A stretch of 48,742 nt of DNA from Pedobacter sp. ASV19 (GCF_016429005.1 NZ_JAELTV010000008.1:1-48742), one strand, 5' to 3'; counted from the first letter of the stretch, positions 16,588-25,254 are shown. Numbers and translations: made by a program. Notes: generated by a model from the sequence alone, not told the origin.

Positions 16588-18138
16588 ATGATAAGAAAAT
16601 ATATAGTCTATGCATGCAGTATTTGCTTAATTGCGGTACTGCTGTTCATCTCCTGCAAAAATAAGGAAGATGAATTGGTTAAAGTGGAAAAGGTAAATGT
16701 TACTTACATAGAAAGTAATGAGGATTTTCCTAACCCGGAGCGTGGCTTTTACCGCTATTCTGAAGTACATTCGAGTAATTACACGGCACTGACTGAGGCA
16801 GAGCTGAAAAGCTATCGCTCACCACAATCTATCGAAACGGCAAACTACAAAGTGTTAAGTACCCTCGTATTCAGGTATTATATTTTGGATGATGTGGTGA
16901 ATAAAGCCATATCAGCTTCATTCCTGACCAATATCAAAAAAGATTTCGAGGCCGCACGTGCGGCCGGGGTTAAACTGATCCCGCGTTTTGTGTATACCGC
17001 CACCGCAAAGCCGGGTAACTGCCCTGAAGGTTTTATTTGCCCGCTATATGGTGATGCCCCCAAAGCGATTATCCTTAACCATATTGCACAACTGAAACCT
17101 GTTCTGCACGACAATGCCGACGTCATTGCCTGCATACAATTGGGCTTTATAGGTACCTGGGGAGAGCAATACTACAGCGATTTTTTTGGCGATGCCTCCA
17201 ACAACGGTGGCCAGGACAACAAACTGACAGACAACAATTGGAAAGACCGGATAGAAGTGATCAAAGCGATGCTGGACGCTGTACCTCCCGACCGGATGAT
17301 CCAGCTGCGGTATCCACAATTGAAGCAGCGCTACCTCTATGGCATTAATTCGCCGCTCAGCTCTCCTCCATTAACAGAAAGCGGCGCATTTAACGGAACT
17401 GATATTGCCCGCCTGGGCTACCACAACGATTGTTTCATGGCCAGCGCTAATGATTTTGGTACTTATGAAGATTATGGCAACAGTTCAAGCCCGCGTACCT
17501 CTGACGGTACGGTATTAAACACCTTAAAAGATTATTCCAAAGCAGACAGCAAATTTGTCGTTGTGGGCGGCGAAACCTGTTCGGACGACTATAGTCCGGC
17601 CAACGACTGCGAGCCCGCCGGAAAAATACAGGCAGAGTTTGCAGCCCTGCATTACAGCTTTATCAATGCACATTACAATACAGAGGTCAATAATGACTGG
17701 CAGGATGGTGGTTGTATGGATCATATTAAACGCAACCTTGGCTATCGTTTTGTATTACAAAGTGCACAGCTACCAGACAATCTGGTAAAAGGCACCAGTT
17801 TAAACTTTGTATTGAACATCAAAAATGCGGGTTATGCATCCCCCTATAACAAACGCCCGGCAAAATTACTGTTGCGAAACACCAAAACAAACGAAGTAAA
17901 ATCATTTGATATGGCGGCCGATGTGAGGAAATGGTATAGTGGCGATAACAAGGTCACAGAAAGCATTAAAATTCCTTCCGATTTCCCTGCCGGCGATTAT
18001 GAACTGCTGCTGAGTCTGCCCGATGCTTATGCCAGTATTGCTGCGAAACCGGAGTTTAGTATCCGTTTAGCCAATAATGGTGTTTGGGAAGCGGCTACAG
18101 GTTATAATAAGTTAAATCATATTCTAAAAGTTCAATAA
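16588..18138 (+). CDS. DUF4874/DUF4832 lipoprotein, candidate polysaccharide hydrolase
   Basis: This 516-residue lipoprotein (signal ending LLFISC-KN) opens with the DUF4874 hallmark FPNPERGFYRYSEVHSS (residues about 47-63). It continues with barrel-like strands such as STLVFRYYILDD, LIPRFVYTA and VIACIQLGFIGTWGEQYYS, where acidic residues end strands as in TIM-barrel hydrolases. A DUF4832-type region follows, with a C-terminal beta-sandwich (about 400-516). I know of no assigned activity for this pair of domains. It sits between the acetyltransferase and the GH31 gene, 12 bases before the latter, so it is probably exported with the pathway and may be the endo-acting enzyme that cuts the polymer at the surface. 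That role is inference. Confidence 0.8.
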   Translation: MIRKYIVYACSICLIAVLLFISCKNKEDELVKVEKVNVTYIESNEDFPNPERGFYRYSEVHSSNYTALTEAELKSYRSPQSIETANYKVLSTLVFRYYILDDVVNKAISASFLTNIKKDFEAARAAGVKLIPRFVYTATAKPGNCPEGFICPLYGDAPKAIILNHIAQLKPVLHDNADVIACIQLGFIGTWGEQYYSDFFGDASNNGGQDNKLTDNNWKDRIEVIKAMLDAVPPDRMIQLRYPQLKQRYLYGINSPLSSPPLTESGAFNGTDIARLGYHNDCFMASANDFGTYEDYGNSSSPRTSDGTVLNTLKDYSKADSKFVVVGGETCSDDYSPANDCEPAGKIQAEFAALHYSFINAHYNTEVNNDWQDGGCMDHIKRNLGYRFVLQSAQLPDNLVKGTSLNFVLNIKNAGYASPYNKRPAKLLLRNTKTNEVKSFDMAADVRKWYSGDNKVTESIKIPSDFPAGDYELLLSLPDAYASIAAKPEFSIRLANNGVWEAATGYNKLNHILKVQ

Positions 18139-18150
18139 AAAACAAAGTAT

Positions 18151-19764
18151 ATGATTAAGATCCTTATAACGGGCTTGTTTTTAGTTGTAATAGCAAGCCT
18201 TACAGATACAAAGCTGGCTGCACAAACTGTCGTTCCTGTTAAAGATGGCGAGAAGTGGTACGGTGGGGCTGTAAATGATGCTCATCTGATGCCTTTTAAA
18301 GATGGTTACAGCCTGGATATGTATGGCGATACGCGCGGTAACCAGGCTGCACCACTATTGGTATCTACCAAGGGCAGGTTCATCTGGAGTGAGGAACCCT
18401 ATAAGTTCACTTTTGATAAAAATACATTATCCATCAGCCATTCGAATTCCATGCTCATCATTGACTCGGCAGGAAAAAATCTGCGTGAGGCTTTTAGCAA
18501 CGCATCAAGGCGTTTCTTTCCGTCGAAAAGTAAATTGCCCGACACTTTATTATTGAGCAGGCCACAATACAATACCTGGATAGAACTGGTTTACAACCAG
18601 AATCAAAAGGATATTTTAAGTTATGCCAGGGCAATTATTGACCAGGGTTTTCCACCCGGAGTGATCATGATCGACGACAACTGGGCAGATTATTATGGCA
18701 GGTTTGATTTCAGACCTGACCGTTTTAGTAATGCAGCCGCTATGGTAGATACACTGCACCATTTGGGTTTTAAAGTCATGCTGTGGATGAGCCCCTTTGT
18801 ATCTCCGGATACCGAAGTTTTCAGGGAACTGCTGGCCAAAAAGTTCCTGCTGTTTGACAACGAAGGAGCGGCAGGTAAATCTTGGGAAAAGGCAGAGAAG
18901 CCTGCCCTGATCTCCTGGTGGAATGGCTACAGTGCTGTGTTGGATTTTACGAACCCGGATGCCAAAGCATGGTTTCGCGAGCGTTTGGATCATATGGTTA
19001 ATACCTATCATCTGGATGGCTTTAAATTCGATGCGGGGGATGCCGATTTTTATCCACCCAATGCAGTTTCATATCAAAAAGCAAGTCCCAATGAGCACAG
19101 CCGGCTTTGGGGCGAAATGGGTTTATACTATCCGCTTAACGAGTACCGGGCCATGTGGAAGATGGGAGGTGAACCTTTAGTACAGCGTCTGCGTGATAAA
19201 AAACACAATTGGGAGGATTTGCAAAAGCTGATACCACACCTCACCACTGCAGGTTTGCTGGGTTACCAGTTCAGCTGCCCGGATATGATCGGTGGTGGAG
19301 AATACGGGTCGTTTATCGGTAAAGATAAGCTGGATGAACAACTGGTGGTACGCTCGGCACAGTGTTCCGCCCTGATGCCAATGATGCAATTTTCGGCAGC
19401 ACCATGGCGGGTATTGTCAAAAGAGAATCTGGCAGCTGTTAAAAAGGCCGTTGATATCCGCATGAAATACACCCCTTATATCCTGCAGCTGGCCAAACAG
19501 TCTGCGGCAACCGGCGAACCCATAGCCCGAAGTATGGAGTACGAATTCCCTAACCAGGGCTTCGCTGATGTAAAAGGACAGTTTATGCTGGGCAGCAAAT
19601 ACCTGGTTGCCCCAATGCTAACGAATAACCCGGTCAAAACCATTTATCTGCCAAAAGGCAGCTGGAGAGATGACCTGGGCAAGAAAATAAAAGGTCCTGC
19701 AACCCTTACAACAGAAGTGGCGCCAGACAGATTGCCCGTATTTGAATTATTAAACCATAACTAG
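18151..19764 (+). CDS. GH31 glycoside hydrolase, MYORG-like
   Basis: The 537-residue exported enzyme (signal ending TKLAAQ) is a compact GH31. The catalytic nucleophile is Asp294 in DGFKFDAGD and the likely acid/base is Asp378 in YQFSCPDMIGGG. The blocks SWWNGYSAVLDFTNPDAKAW and MPMMQFSAAPWR closely resemble the human MYORG branch, whose reported activity is alpha-galactosidase on Gal-alpha-1,4 linkages, rather than the alpha-glucosidases. Other GH31 branches act on alpha-GalNAc or sulfoquinovose, so alpha-galactosidase or alpha-GalNAcase are both possible here. It lies 12 bases after the DUF4874 gene and 20 before the kinase, in one transcription unit. The resemblance to MYORG is from recalled sequence and not from an alignment. 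Confidence 0.85.
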   Translation: MIKILITGLFLVVIASLTDTKLAAQTVVPVKDGEKWYGGAVNDAHLMPFKDGYSLDMYGDTRGNQAAPLLVSTKGRFIWSEEPYKFTFDKNTLSISHSNSMLIIDSAGKNLREAFSNASRRFFPSKSKLPDTLLLSRPQYNTWIELVYNQNQKDILSYARAIIDQGFPPGVIMIDDNWADYYGRFDFRPDRFSNAAAMVDTLHHLGFKVMLWMSPFVSPDTEVFRELLAKKFLLFDNEGAAGKSWEKAEKPALISWWNGYSAVLDFTNPDAKAWFRERLDHMVNTYHLDGFKFDAGDADFYPPNAVSYQKASPNEHSRLWGEMGLYYPLNEYRAMWKMGGEPLVQRLRDKKHNWEDLQKLIPHLTTAGLLGYQFSCPDMIGGGEYGSFIGKDKLDEQLVVRSAQCSALMPMMQFSAAPWRVLSKENLAAVKKAVDIRMKYTPYILQLAKQSAATGEPIARSMEYEFPNQGFADVKGQFMLGSKYLVAPMLTNNPVKTIYLPKGSWRDDLGKKIKGPATLTTEVAPDRLPVFELLNHN

Positions 19765-19784
19765 TTAAACTTAAAAGCTTTATT

Positions 19785-20915
19785 TTGGGAAGAATTAAGA
19801 ACTTATTTGAAATCACATCTAAATTCAGATGTCATGTAGATGTCTCTACAATTAAACCTTATGGATCAGGACACATCAACGATACCTATCGTTTAAAAAA
19901 TCTGGCGGGTACAGAATACGACTATTTACTGCAAAAGATCAATAATGATATATTTACAGATGTACCCCGTCTTACAGAAAACATGTGCAGAGTTATTGCT
20001 CACCTCAAGAGCAAAATGGATTTATCAGGTGAGGGAGATCCTCAGAAAGAAGTCATGACGCTGGTAGCCACTAAAGCAGGGCCTTACTTTTATGAAGACA
20101 GCAACGGCGCTTATTGGCGGATGTGTCTCTTTTTAAAAGACACCCGAAGCTATGATGTTGTCGAAACAGAGAAACAAGCCTATGAAGGGGGGAAGGCCTT
20201 TGGGAAATTCCAGGCTATGCTTTCTGACCTTTCTGCAGACATCATGCATGAAGTGATCCCTGATTTTCACAACATCAAAAAAAGACTGCAGCAATTAAGC
20301 CAGGCCATCAAAGAGGATCCTAAGGATCGTGTCCGGCTTGTTTCCCAGGAGCTGGAAACCATAAAAAAACGCAGTGAATCAATGTCTTTCTTCCAGGAAG
20401 AATCGCAGCAACTTACGCTGCCCAGACGGGTTACCCACAACGATACCAAATTCAATAATGTATTGCTGGATTTGAATGGCAATGCTCAGTGTGTCATTGA
20501 CCTGGATACGGTAATGGCTGGTTACGTGGCCTATGACTTTGGAGATGCCATTCGCACCATTGTTAATACAGCACCGGAAGATGAAATAGAATTGTCCCAT
20601 ATTCAGCTCAATCTGGATCTGTTTAATGCCTATACCAAAGGCTATATGGAATCCGCCGCCAGTTTTTTAAATGAATGGGAGTTGCGGTCTTTAATTAAGG
20701 GGGTACTTTTAATGCCCTATATGCAGGCCGTCAGGTTTCTGACGGATTATCTGAATGGCGATAAATACTATAAGGTCAGGTCTGCCGAACATAACCTGCA
20801 ACGTACCCGGGCACAACTTCAGTTGTTGAAATTACTGGAAGCACAGGCCACTGCAATGGAAAAGACAGTCCTGGCTGAGGCAAAAAAACATAGAAAACAG
20901 TTTGTTAAATTATAA
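19785..20915 (+). CDS. NahK-like N-acetylhexosamine 1-kinase (APH fold)
   Basis: This cytoplasmic kinase of the aminoglycoside-phosphotransferase fold resembles NahK, which phosphorylates GlcNAc and GalNAc at C1. Landmarks are IKPYGSGHINDTYRLKN near the N-terminus, the catalytic loop THNDTKFNNVLLD (His218, Asp220, Asn225) and the metal-binding VIDLDTVMAG (Asp239). Choline or homoserine kinases of the same fold are less likely given the neighbours, an alpha-GalNAcase and a GH31. The start is TTG at 19785: no in-frame ATG precedes the first conserved strand. GH109 begins four bases after its stop. The product, GalNAc-1-phosphate, would feed UDP-GalNAc synthesis. Confidence 0.83.
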   Translation: MGRIKNLFEITSKFRCHVDVSTIKPYGSGHINDTYRLKNLAGTEYDYLLQKINNDIFTDVPRLTENMCRVIAHLKSKMDLSGEGDPQKEVMTLVATKAGPYFYEDSNGAYWRMCLFLKDTRSYDVVETEKQAYEGGKAFGKFQAMLSDLSADIMHEVIPDFHNIKKRLQQLSQAIKEDPKDRVRLVSQELETIKKRSESMSFFQEESQQLTLPRRVTHNDTKFNNVLLDLNGNAQCVIDLDTVMAGYVAYDFGDAIRTIVNTAPEDEIELSHIQLNLDLFNAYTKGYMESAASFLNEWELRSLIKGVLLMPYMQAVRFLTDYLNGDKYYKVRSAEHNLQRTRAQLQLLKLLEAQATAMEKTVLAEAKKHRKQFVKL

Positions 20916-20919
20916 GATC

Positions 20920-22269
20920 ATGAATAGAAGACATTTTTGTGCAAATGGGGTTGTAGGATTGGCAGGATTAACCTTAATGCCATCCAGTTTGCTGTTTGCC
21001 GGCGCAAAAGACAAGATCCGCCTGGGCTATATTGGCGTAGGATTAAGAGGCCGAAATCACATCACAGAAGGGCTTCTTCGATCCGATGTTGAAATAACAG
21101 CTATCTGCGACACCCAGGAGAGCTCCTTAAAATATTGCAGGGCACAATTCGTAAAAGCCGGAAAAAAATTGCCGGCCGAATATACCGGAGGGCTTGACGC
21201 CTATAAGAAACTTCTGGAACGTAAGGATATAGATGCTGTGATTATTGCCACACCCTGGGAATTTCATAAGGAACAGGCCGTTGACGCCATGCGGGCAGGG
21301 AAATATGTAGGCTGTGAAGTTATAGCCGGCATCACTGTAGAAGACCATTGGGAAATTTTAAAAGTCTATGAAGAAACCAAAGTTCCTTACATGACCTTGG
21401 AGAATGTTTGTTACCGGCGTGATGTACTGGCGGTACTAAACATGGTGCGAAACCAGGTTTTTGGAGAACTGATCCATCTGGAGGGAGGATATCAGCATGA
21501 TCTCCGTGGCGTTTTATTTAACGACGGGAAGAATTTTGACGGCAAGGGTGGAGAATTTGGGCCCAATACCGTAGGCGAAGCCCAATGGCGGACGCAGTGG
21601 AATGCAGACCGCAACGGAGACATCTATCCCACACATGGCATAGGGCCTATTATGCAATATATCGATATCAATAAAGGCAATCAATTTACCAATCTGGTTT
21701 CTTTTGCCTCTAAATCCAGGGGCTTACACCAATATATTGAGAAAGTATCCCCGGGAAATAAAAATTTGTCTGTCAACTTTAAGAACGGCGACCTGGTCAC
21801 TACAATGCTCAATTGTGCAAACGGAGAAACCGTAACACTTACCCATGATACACATCTGCCTAGACCTTATTCCCTCGGCTTCCGGGTTCAGGGAACGCAG
21901 GGCCTATGGATGGATGTTGCAGATGCGATTTATGTGGAGGGAAAATCTGCCAGTTATGACGAATGGGATAAAGCGAAGGTCTGGCTCGACAAGTATGATC
22001 ATCCCCTTTGGAGAAAGTACGAACATCAGGCCGATGGAGCAGGACATGGAGGGATGGATTGGTTCGTTTTTAATGCCTTCGTAGAATCGGTTAAACAACG
22101 CCGGCAAACGCCTATAGATGTTTATGATTCACTAACCATGAGTGTCATTACACCGCTCTCCGAGAAATCAATAGCAGAAGGGAATATGCCACAACAATTT
22201 CCGGATTTTACAAAAGGTAAATGGAAGGATATTAAAAATACATTTGCCCTGGACAACAGTGGTTTTTAG
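20920..22269 (+). CDS. GH109 alpha-N-acetylgalactosaminidase
   Basis: GH109 enzymes remove terminal alpha-GalNAc through an unusual NAD-dependent oxidation-elimination cycle. This 449-residue protein follows the Elizabethkingia enzyme closely: a Rossmann start (IRLGYIGVGLRGRNHI), TPWEFHKEQAVDAMRAGK, LENVCYRRDVLAVLNMVRN, GGYQHDLRGVLFN, and YPTHGIGP (Tyr236, His239), which holds catalytic residues. Further matches are SFASKSRGLHQYI and HGGMDWFVFNAF. The N-terminus is a Tat-type signal (MNRRHFCANG and a hydrophobic stretch), as expected for a protein exported with bound cofactor. The ATG at 20920 places the twin arginines at residues 3-4. Last gene of the locus, closed by a terminator at 22273-22311. 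Confidence 0.92.
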   Translation: MNRRHFCANGVVGLAGLTLMPSSLLFAGAKDKIRLGYIGVGLRGRNHITEGLLRSDVEITAICDTQESSLKYCRAQFVKAGKKLPAEYTGGLDAYKKLLERKDIDAVIIATPWEFHKEQAVDAMRAGKYVGCEVIAGITVEDHWEILKVYEETKVPYMTLENVCYRRDVLAVLNMVRNQVFGELIHLEGGYQHDLRGVLFNDGKNFDGKGGEFGPNTVGEAQWRTQWNADRNGDIYPTHGIGPIMQYIDINKGNQFTNLVSFASKSRGLHQYIEKVSPGNKNLSVNFKNGDLVTTMLNCANGETVTLTHDTHLPRPYSLGFRVQGTQGLWMDVADAIYVEGKSASYDEWDKAKVWLDKYDHPLWRKYEHQADGAGHGGMDWFVFNAFVESVKQRRQTPIDVYDSLTMSVITPLSEKSIAEGNMPQQFPDFTKGKWKDIKNTFALDNSGF

Positions 22270-22272
22270 AAA

Positions 22273-22311
22273 TTTAATTCCCCTGTAACCGAACAGTGCA
22301 GGGGAGTTAAA
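22273..22311 (+). terminator. Terminator of the utilization locus
   Basis: TTTAATTCCCCTG (22273-22285) pairs with CAGGGGAGTTAAA (22299-22311) at 12 of 13 positions with a G-T at the other, enclosing a 13-base loop. It begins three bases after the GH109 stop. Confidence 0.82.
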
Positions 22312-22384
22312 TAATAATTCTGCATTACTTATGATTTAAAGTACAGGGAAAATCCTTAAATTAGGTCAATAAGTTCTGTATTCT

Positions 22385-24364
22385 ATGAGGTACCTGCTGG
22401 TGCATATTCTATTTTTCATTGCGCTCCCTCTTCTGGCTTCGCCGCAAGTGCTTGATTTGCAAAGTTCCGGATATCACAATATCGGCCGGAACCTAACTTA
22501 TCTTGAAGATAAGCCAGCTAAAATGACCCTTCAGGAGATTGAAGTACTGGACAGTGCCGGAAAATTCCGGCGGTCTAAAAATGAGATTCTGGACCTTGGG
22601 ACCAGCACTTCTGCTTTCTGGATTAAATTCAGTTACAAAAACATTCCGGAACGAAATAGTTTTCTGGTCATTGATGTTCCGAATATTGAAGATATTGATC
22701 TCTATGCCACTTTACCCGGTGGCAAAACTGTGCAGCTGCACGGTGGGAGTTTGCATCCATCGAGTGAAGATGTGATTTCGGGTAAGAACTTTGTGTTCAG
22801 TTTACCCGATCCGGATACAGGTTCCAGGATACAAACGGTGTATCTAAGGGTAAAATCCAACAATATGATGTTACTGGCCTTGAAGGTTGGTACAGCAGAA
22901 ACTTTATTAAAGGGCTTCAACTCGAAGACACGCTTTGAACTGTTCTATATCGGTGTATTGCTCACCCTGATGCTGTTTAACCTTTTTCTTTACTTTGGTC
23001 TTAAGGATAGGATGTACCTGTATTATGCGCTCTATGTTGCTGGCATATTTGGCTATATGATTTTATATATCCGGGGTTACAGCTACGTTTTTGGAACTTC
23101 AACAAGAATATTTTTTAATCTTTATCCACACTTGTTTGCCAGTATGGCCTGTATATCTGTGATTTATTTCTCTAAAGAATTTTTAAGTGCAAAATCCAGA
23201 CTTAAAGGATATTTATGGGTATTCAATGCATTAATTGTCGGCTGGCTTGTCATTTTGGCTATTGGAATATTTGGCGGTAAGCTGATGATCTCCAGGTCGG
23301 TAAACGTACTCTTTCTGAGCACCGGTTTACTTTTATGGCTGGTTGGGCTTAAAGCCTTCCTTAATGGGCACCGGCCGGCTATTTATTTCTTGCTGGCCTG
23401 GTCTTTCATCTGTATTGCCTTGGTTTACTTATTCCTGGCCCGGCTGGAACTGCTTCCTTATCACGACTGGTCATTCGAAGTGGGGCCTATGGGTTTTACT
23501 TTCGAACTGCTTTTCCTGGCTTTTGGTCTTGCCGATCATTATAACACGCTGCGCCGCGATAAGATTGCTGCCCAGAAGGAGAATATGGAGCTGATCATTT
23601 CAGAACAGGCCAGGCTGGAAGTTGTGGTTAAACAGCGAACAGAGCGGTATTTGGAAGCTGTAAGGACTCTGGAAGCTTCCAATGCGGTAAAGGACCGGTT
23701 GTTTTCTATCATTGCGCATGACTTACGCAGTCCTTTTAACAGTTTGAAAAGCATCTTTTTCTTAACGGATATGGATCTGCTCGAATTGAATGAGCTGAAG
23801 ATGCTCCTCAACAGCAGCAGGGAGAACATAGATCAGATTTACCACACGCTGGATAACCTGCTCTACTGGGCCAAGAGCCAAATGGAATCGGTGAGCAGTG
23901 ACCCGGTATCTTTCGATATGAAAGAAATGGCCGAAGGATTGATGCTGGTGTACGGACCGCTGGCAAAGAGTAAAAGGCTGGAACTGGTTCTGCAGGCCGA
24001 CAGTACCTGCCTGGTTTTCGCCGATGAAAACCAAATTCAACTGGTTTTAAGAAATCTGATGGATAATGCGATTAAATTCACTCCGATCGGACAGCAAATT
24101 ACATTGGTTTTGAGCAACGGTGAAGAAGGGGTTTATGTCACGGTAGACAACGTGACAGCGGGTGTTTCGGAATTTCAGATGGAGAATTTGCTGAATCAAA
24201 ATACTCATCTTTCTACTCGCGGAACAGCAAAAGAGAGTGGTGTAGGGCTTGGTTTACTCCTGGCCAGAGAATATATTTCCGCAAATAAAGGCGTTTTAAA
24301 AGTCAGGGTAGAAGGACATCACGTGATTTTTTACTTTAGCTTACCTGCATTGGTTGAGAAGTAG
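22385..24364 (+). CDS. 7TMR-DISM sensor histidine kinase
   Basis: The 659-residue protein has a signal peptide and a periplasmic 7TMR-DISMED2-like sandwich (about residues 25-165, sensing carbohydrate-like or other small ligands in the family). Seven transmembrane helices span about 178-380 and a short coiled coil about 390-430. The HisKA domain has the phosphoacceptor His445 in IIAHDLRSPFNSLK. The HATPase domain has a clear N box (QLVLRNLMDNAIKF) and G2 box (SGVGLGLLLAREYI), but the G1 box reads VDNVTAGVSE instead of the usual D-x-G-x-G. No response regulator lies nearby, so it is an orphan. It follows the locus terminator and need not belong to it. Confidence 0.9.
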   Translation: MRYLLVHILFFIALPLLASPQVLDLQSSGYHNIGRNLTYLEDKPAKMTLQEIEVLDSAGKFRRSKNEILDLGTSTSAFWIKFSYKNIPERNSFLVIDVPNIEDIDLYATLPGGKTVQLHGGSLHPSSEDVISGKNFVFSLPDPDTGSRIQTVYLRVKSNNMMLLALKVGTAETLLKGFNSKTRFELFYIGVLLTLMLFNLFLYFGLKDRMYLYYALYVAGIFGYMILYIRGYSYVFGTSTRIFFNLYPHLFASMACISVIYFSKEFLSAKSRLKGYLWVFNALIVGWLVILAIGIFGGKLMISRSVNVLFLSTGLLLWLVGLKAFLNGHRPAIYFLLAWSFICIALVYLFLARLELLPYHDWSFEVGPMGFTFELLFLAFGLADHYNTLRRDKIAAQKENMELIISEQARLEVVVKQRTERYLEAVRTLEASNAVKDRLFSIIAHDLRSPFNSLKSIFFLTDMDLLELNELKMLLNSSRENIDQIYHTLDNLLYWAKSQMESVSSDPVSFDMKEMAEGLMLVYGPLAKSKRLELVLQADSTCLVFADENQIQLVLRNLMDNAIKFTPIGQQITLVLSNGEEGVYVTVDNVTAGVSEFQMENLLNQNTHLSTRGTAKESGVGLGLLLAREYISANKGVLKVRVEGHHVIFYFSLPALVEK

Positions 24365-24424
24365 TTCCGGTGTGAGAATTGGCTGGCTTGTTTGGTGTGA
24401 AAATTTTGGCACATCTTCTTCAAG

Positions 24425-24447
24425 GCTGCTTAAGCTTAGGCGGGCTG
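24425..24447 (+). repeat. 23-bp dispersed repeat, copy 2
   Basis: This copy is identical to 6077-6099 except for one base and is followed by TGTCC and a run of seven T. It lies 60 bases after the histidine kinase stop, so it may be part of a terminator. Confidence 0.65.
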
Positions 24448-24517
24448 TCCTTTTTTTCAAACTAAGCACCATGCCTATCCTCTAACCACGTACCATGTAT
24501 ATCCGGAATAAAGCACG

Positions 24518-24525
24518 TAACTTTG
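24518..24525 (+). promoter_or_regulatory. Candidate -7 box (TAACTTTG) of the AlkB-like gene
   Basis: TAACTTTG fits TAnnTTTG and ends 18 bases before the ATG at 24544. It overlaps the in-frame TTG at 24523, which argues against that codon as the start. Confidence 0.45.
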
Positions 24526-24543
24526 AAGACTCAACAGCTCAAT

Positions 24544-25149
24544 ATGGATCCTTTCGTTTACGGCGAACATGTCAACGTACTTACTCATCCTTCAGAAGTG
24601 CTTTTCTTCCCGGATTTCTTTCCAAAAGATAACAGTGACAACTATTTAGACACTTTAACAAAGGAAGTTCTCTGGAAGCAGGAGCCTATTAAGATGTTCG
24701 GAAAGACGGTGATGCAACCCAGACTAACCGCATTTTACGGAGGACCGGAAATTACCTATACCTACTCCGGCCTAACCATGCAAGCCACGATGTGGACGGC
24801 CGCACTGAAAGAGATCAAAGAAAAAGTAGAAGAAAAATGCAATGCCCCTTTTAACGCCTGCCTGCTCAATTACTACCGTGATGAAAAAGACAGCATGGGC
24901 TGGCACAGAGACAATGAAAAAGAACTTGGCGAATACCCCGTCATTGCATCAGTCAGTTTTGGGGCCCAGCGTATCTTCCAGTTTCGGAACTACAAAGAAA
25001 AGCTCCCTGTCATCTCCGTTGAACTGGAGCATGGCAGCCTGTTGCTGATGCGCGGAGATACCCAAAGGATCTGGGAACACCGCTTACCGAAACTCGCCCG
25101 CCCGGCAGCACCGAGGATCAATTTAACCTTTAGATATATCCATATCTAG
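24544..25149 (+). CDS. alkB: AlkB-like 2-oxoglutarate/Fe(II) dioxygenase
   Basis: AlkB enzymes repair N-alkylated bases in DNA or RNA by oxidative demethylation. The 201-residue protein has the iron-binding triad His121 and Asp123 in WHRDNE and His179 in WEHRLPK. The 2-oxoglutarate-binding arginines are in RINLTFR (191 and 197). QPRLTAFYGG and LLNYYRDEKDSMGWH are also typical of the ALKBH2/3-like bacterial group. It is cytoplasmic and apparently transcribed alone from the promoter just upstream; no ada or other repair gene is adjacent. Confidence 0.92.
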   Translation: MDPFVYGEHVNVLTHPSEVLFFPDFFPKDNSDNYLDTLTKEVLWKQEPIKMFGKTVMQPRLTAFYGGPEITYTYSGLTMQATMWTAALKEIKEKVEEKCNAPFNACLLNYYRDEKDSMGWHRDNEKELGEYPVIASVSFGAQRIFQFRNYKEKLPVISVELEHGSLLLMRGDTQRIWEHRLPKLARPAAPRINLTFRYIHI

Positions 25150-25219
25150 GCCATAAACAGCTTTTGTTAAGTTAAAGTCAGATTGCGGCAGATCATTTTT
25201 TTTCTCTGATGAATAGATG

Positions 25220-25227
25220 TATTTTTG
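25220..25227 (+). promoter_or_regulatory. -7 box (TATTTTTG) of the first TetR gene
   Basis: TATTTTTG fits TAnnTTTG. A single base separates it from the palindrome at 25229-25239, so a protein on that palindrome would cover the transcription start. Confidence 0.55.
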
Positions 25228-25228
25228 C

Positions 25229-25239
25229 TAACACTGTTA
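25229..25239. promoter_or_regulatory. Candidate TetR operator, site A (TAAC-ACT-GTTA)
   Basis: The palindrome TAAC-N3-GTTA lies 15 bases before the ATG of the first TetR gene and directly after its -7 box. The same palindrome occurs in front of the paralogous TetR gene and twice before the efflux operon at 40941, which supports a shared operator. Confidence 0.6.
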
Positions 25240-25254
25240 ACTAAAGTAATAAGT

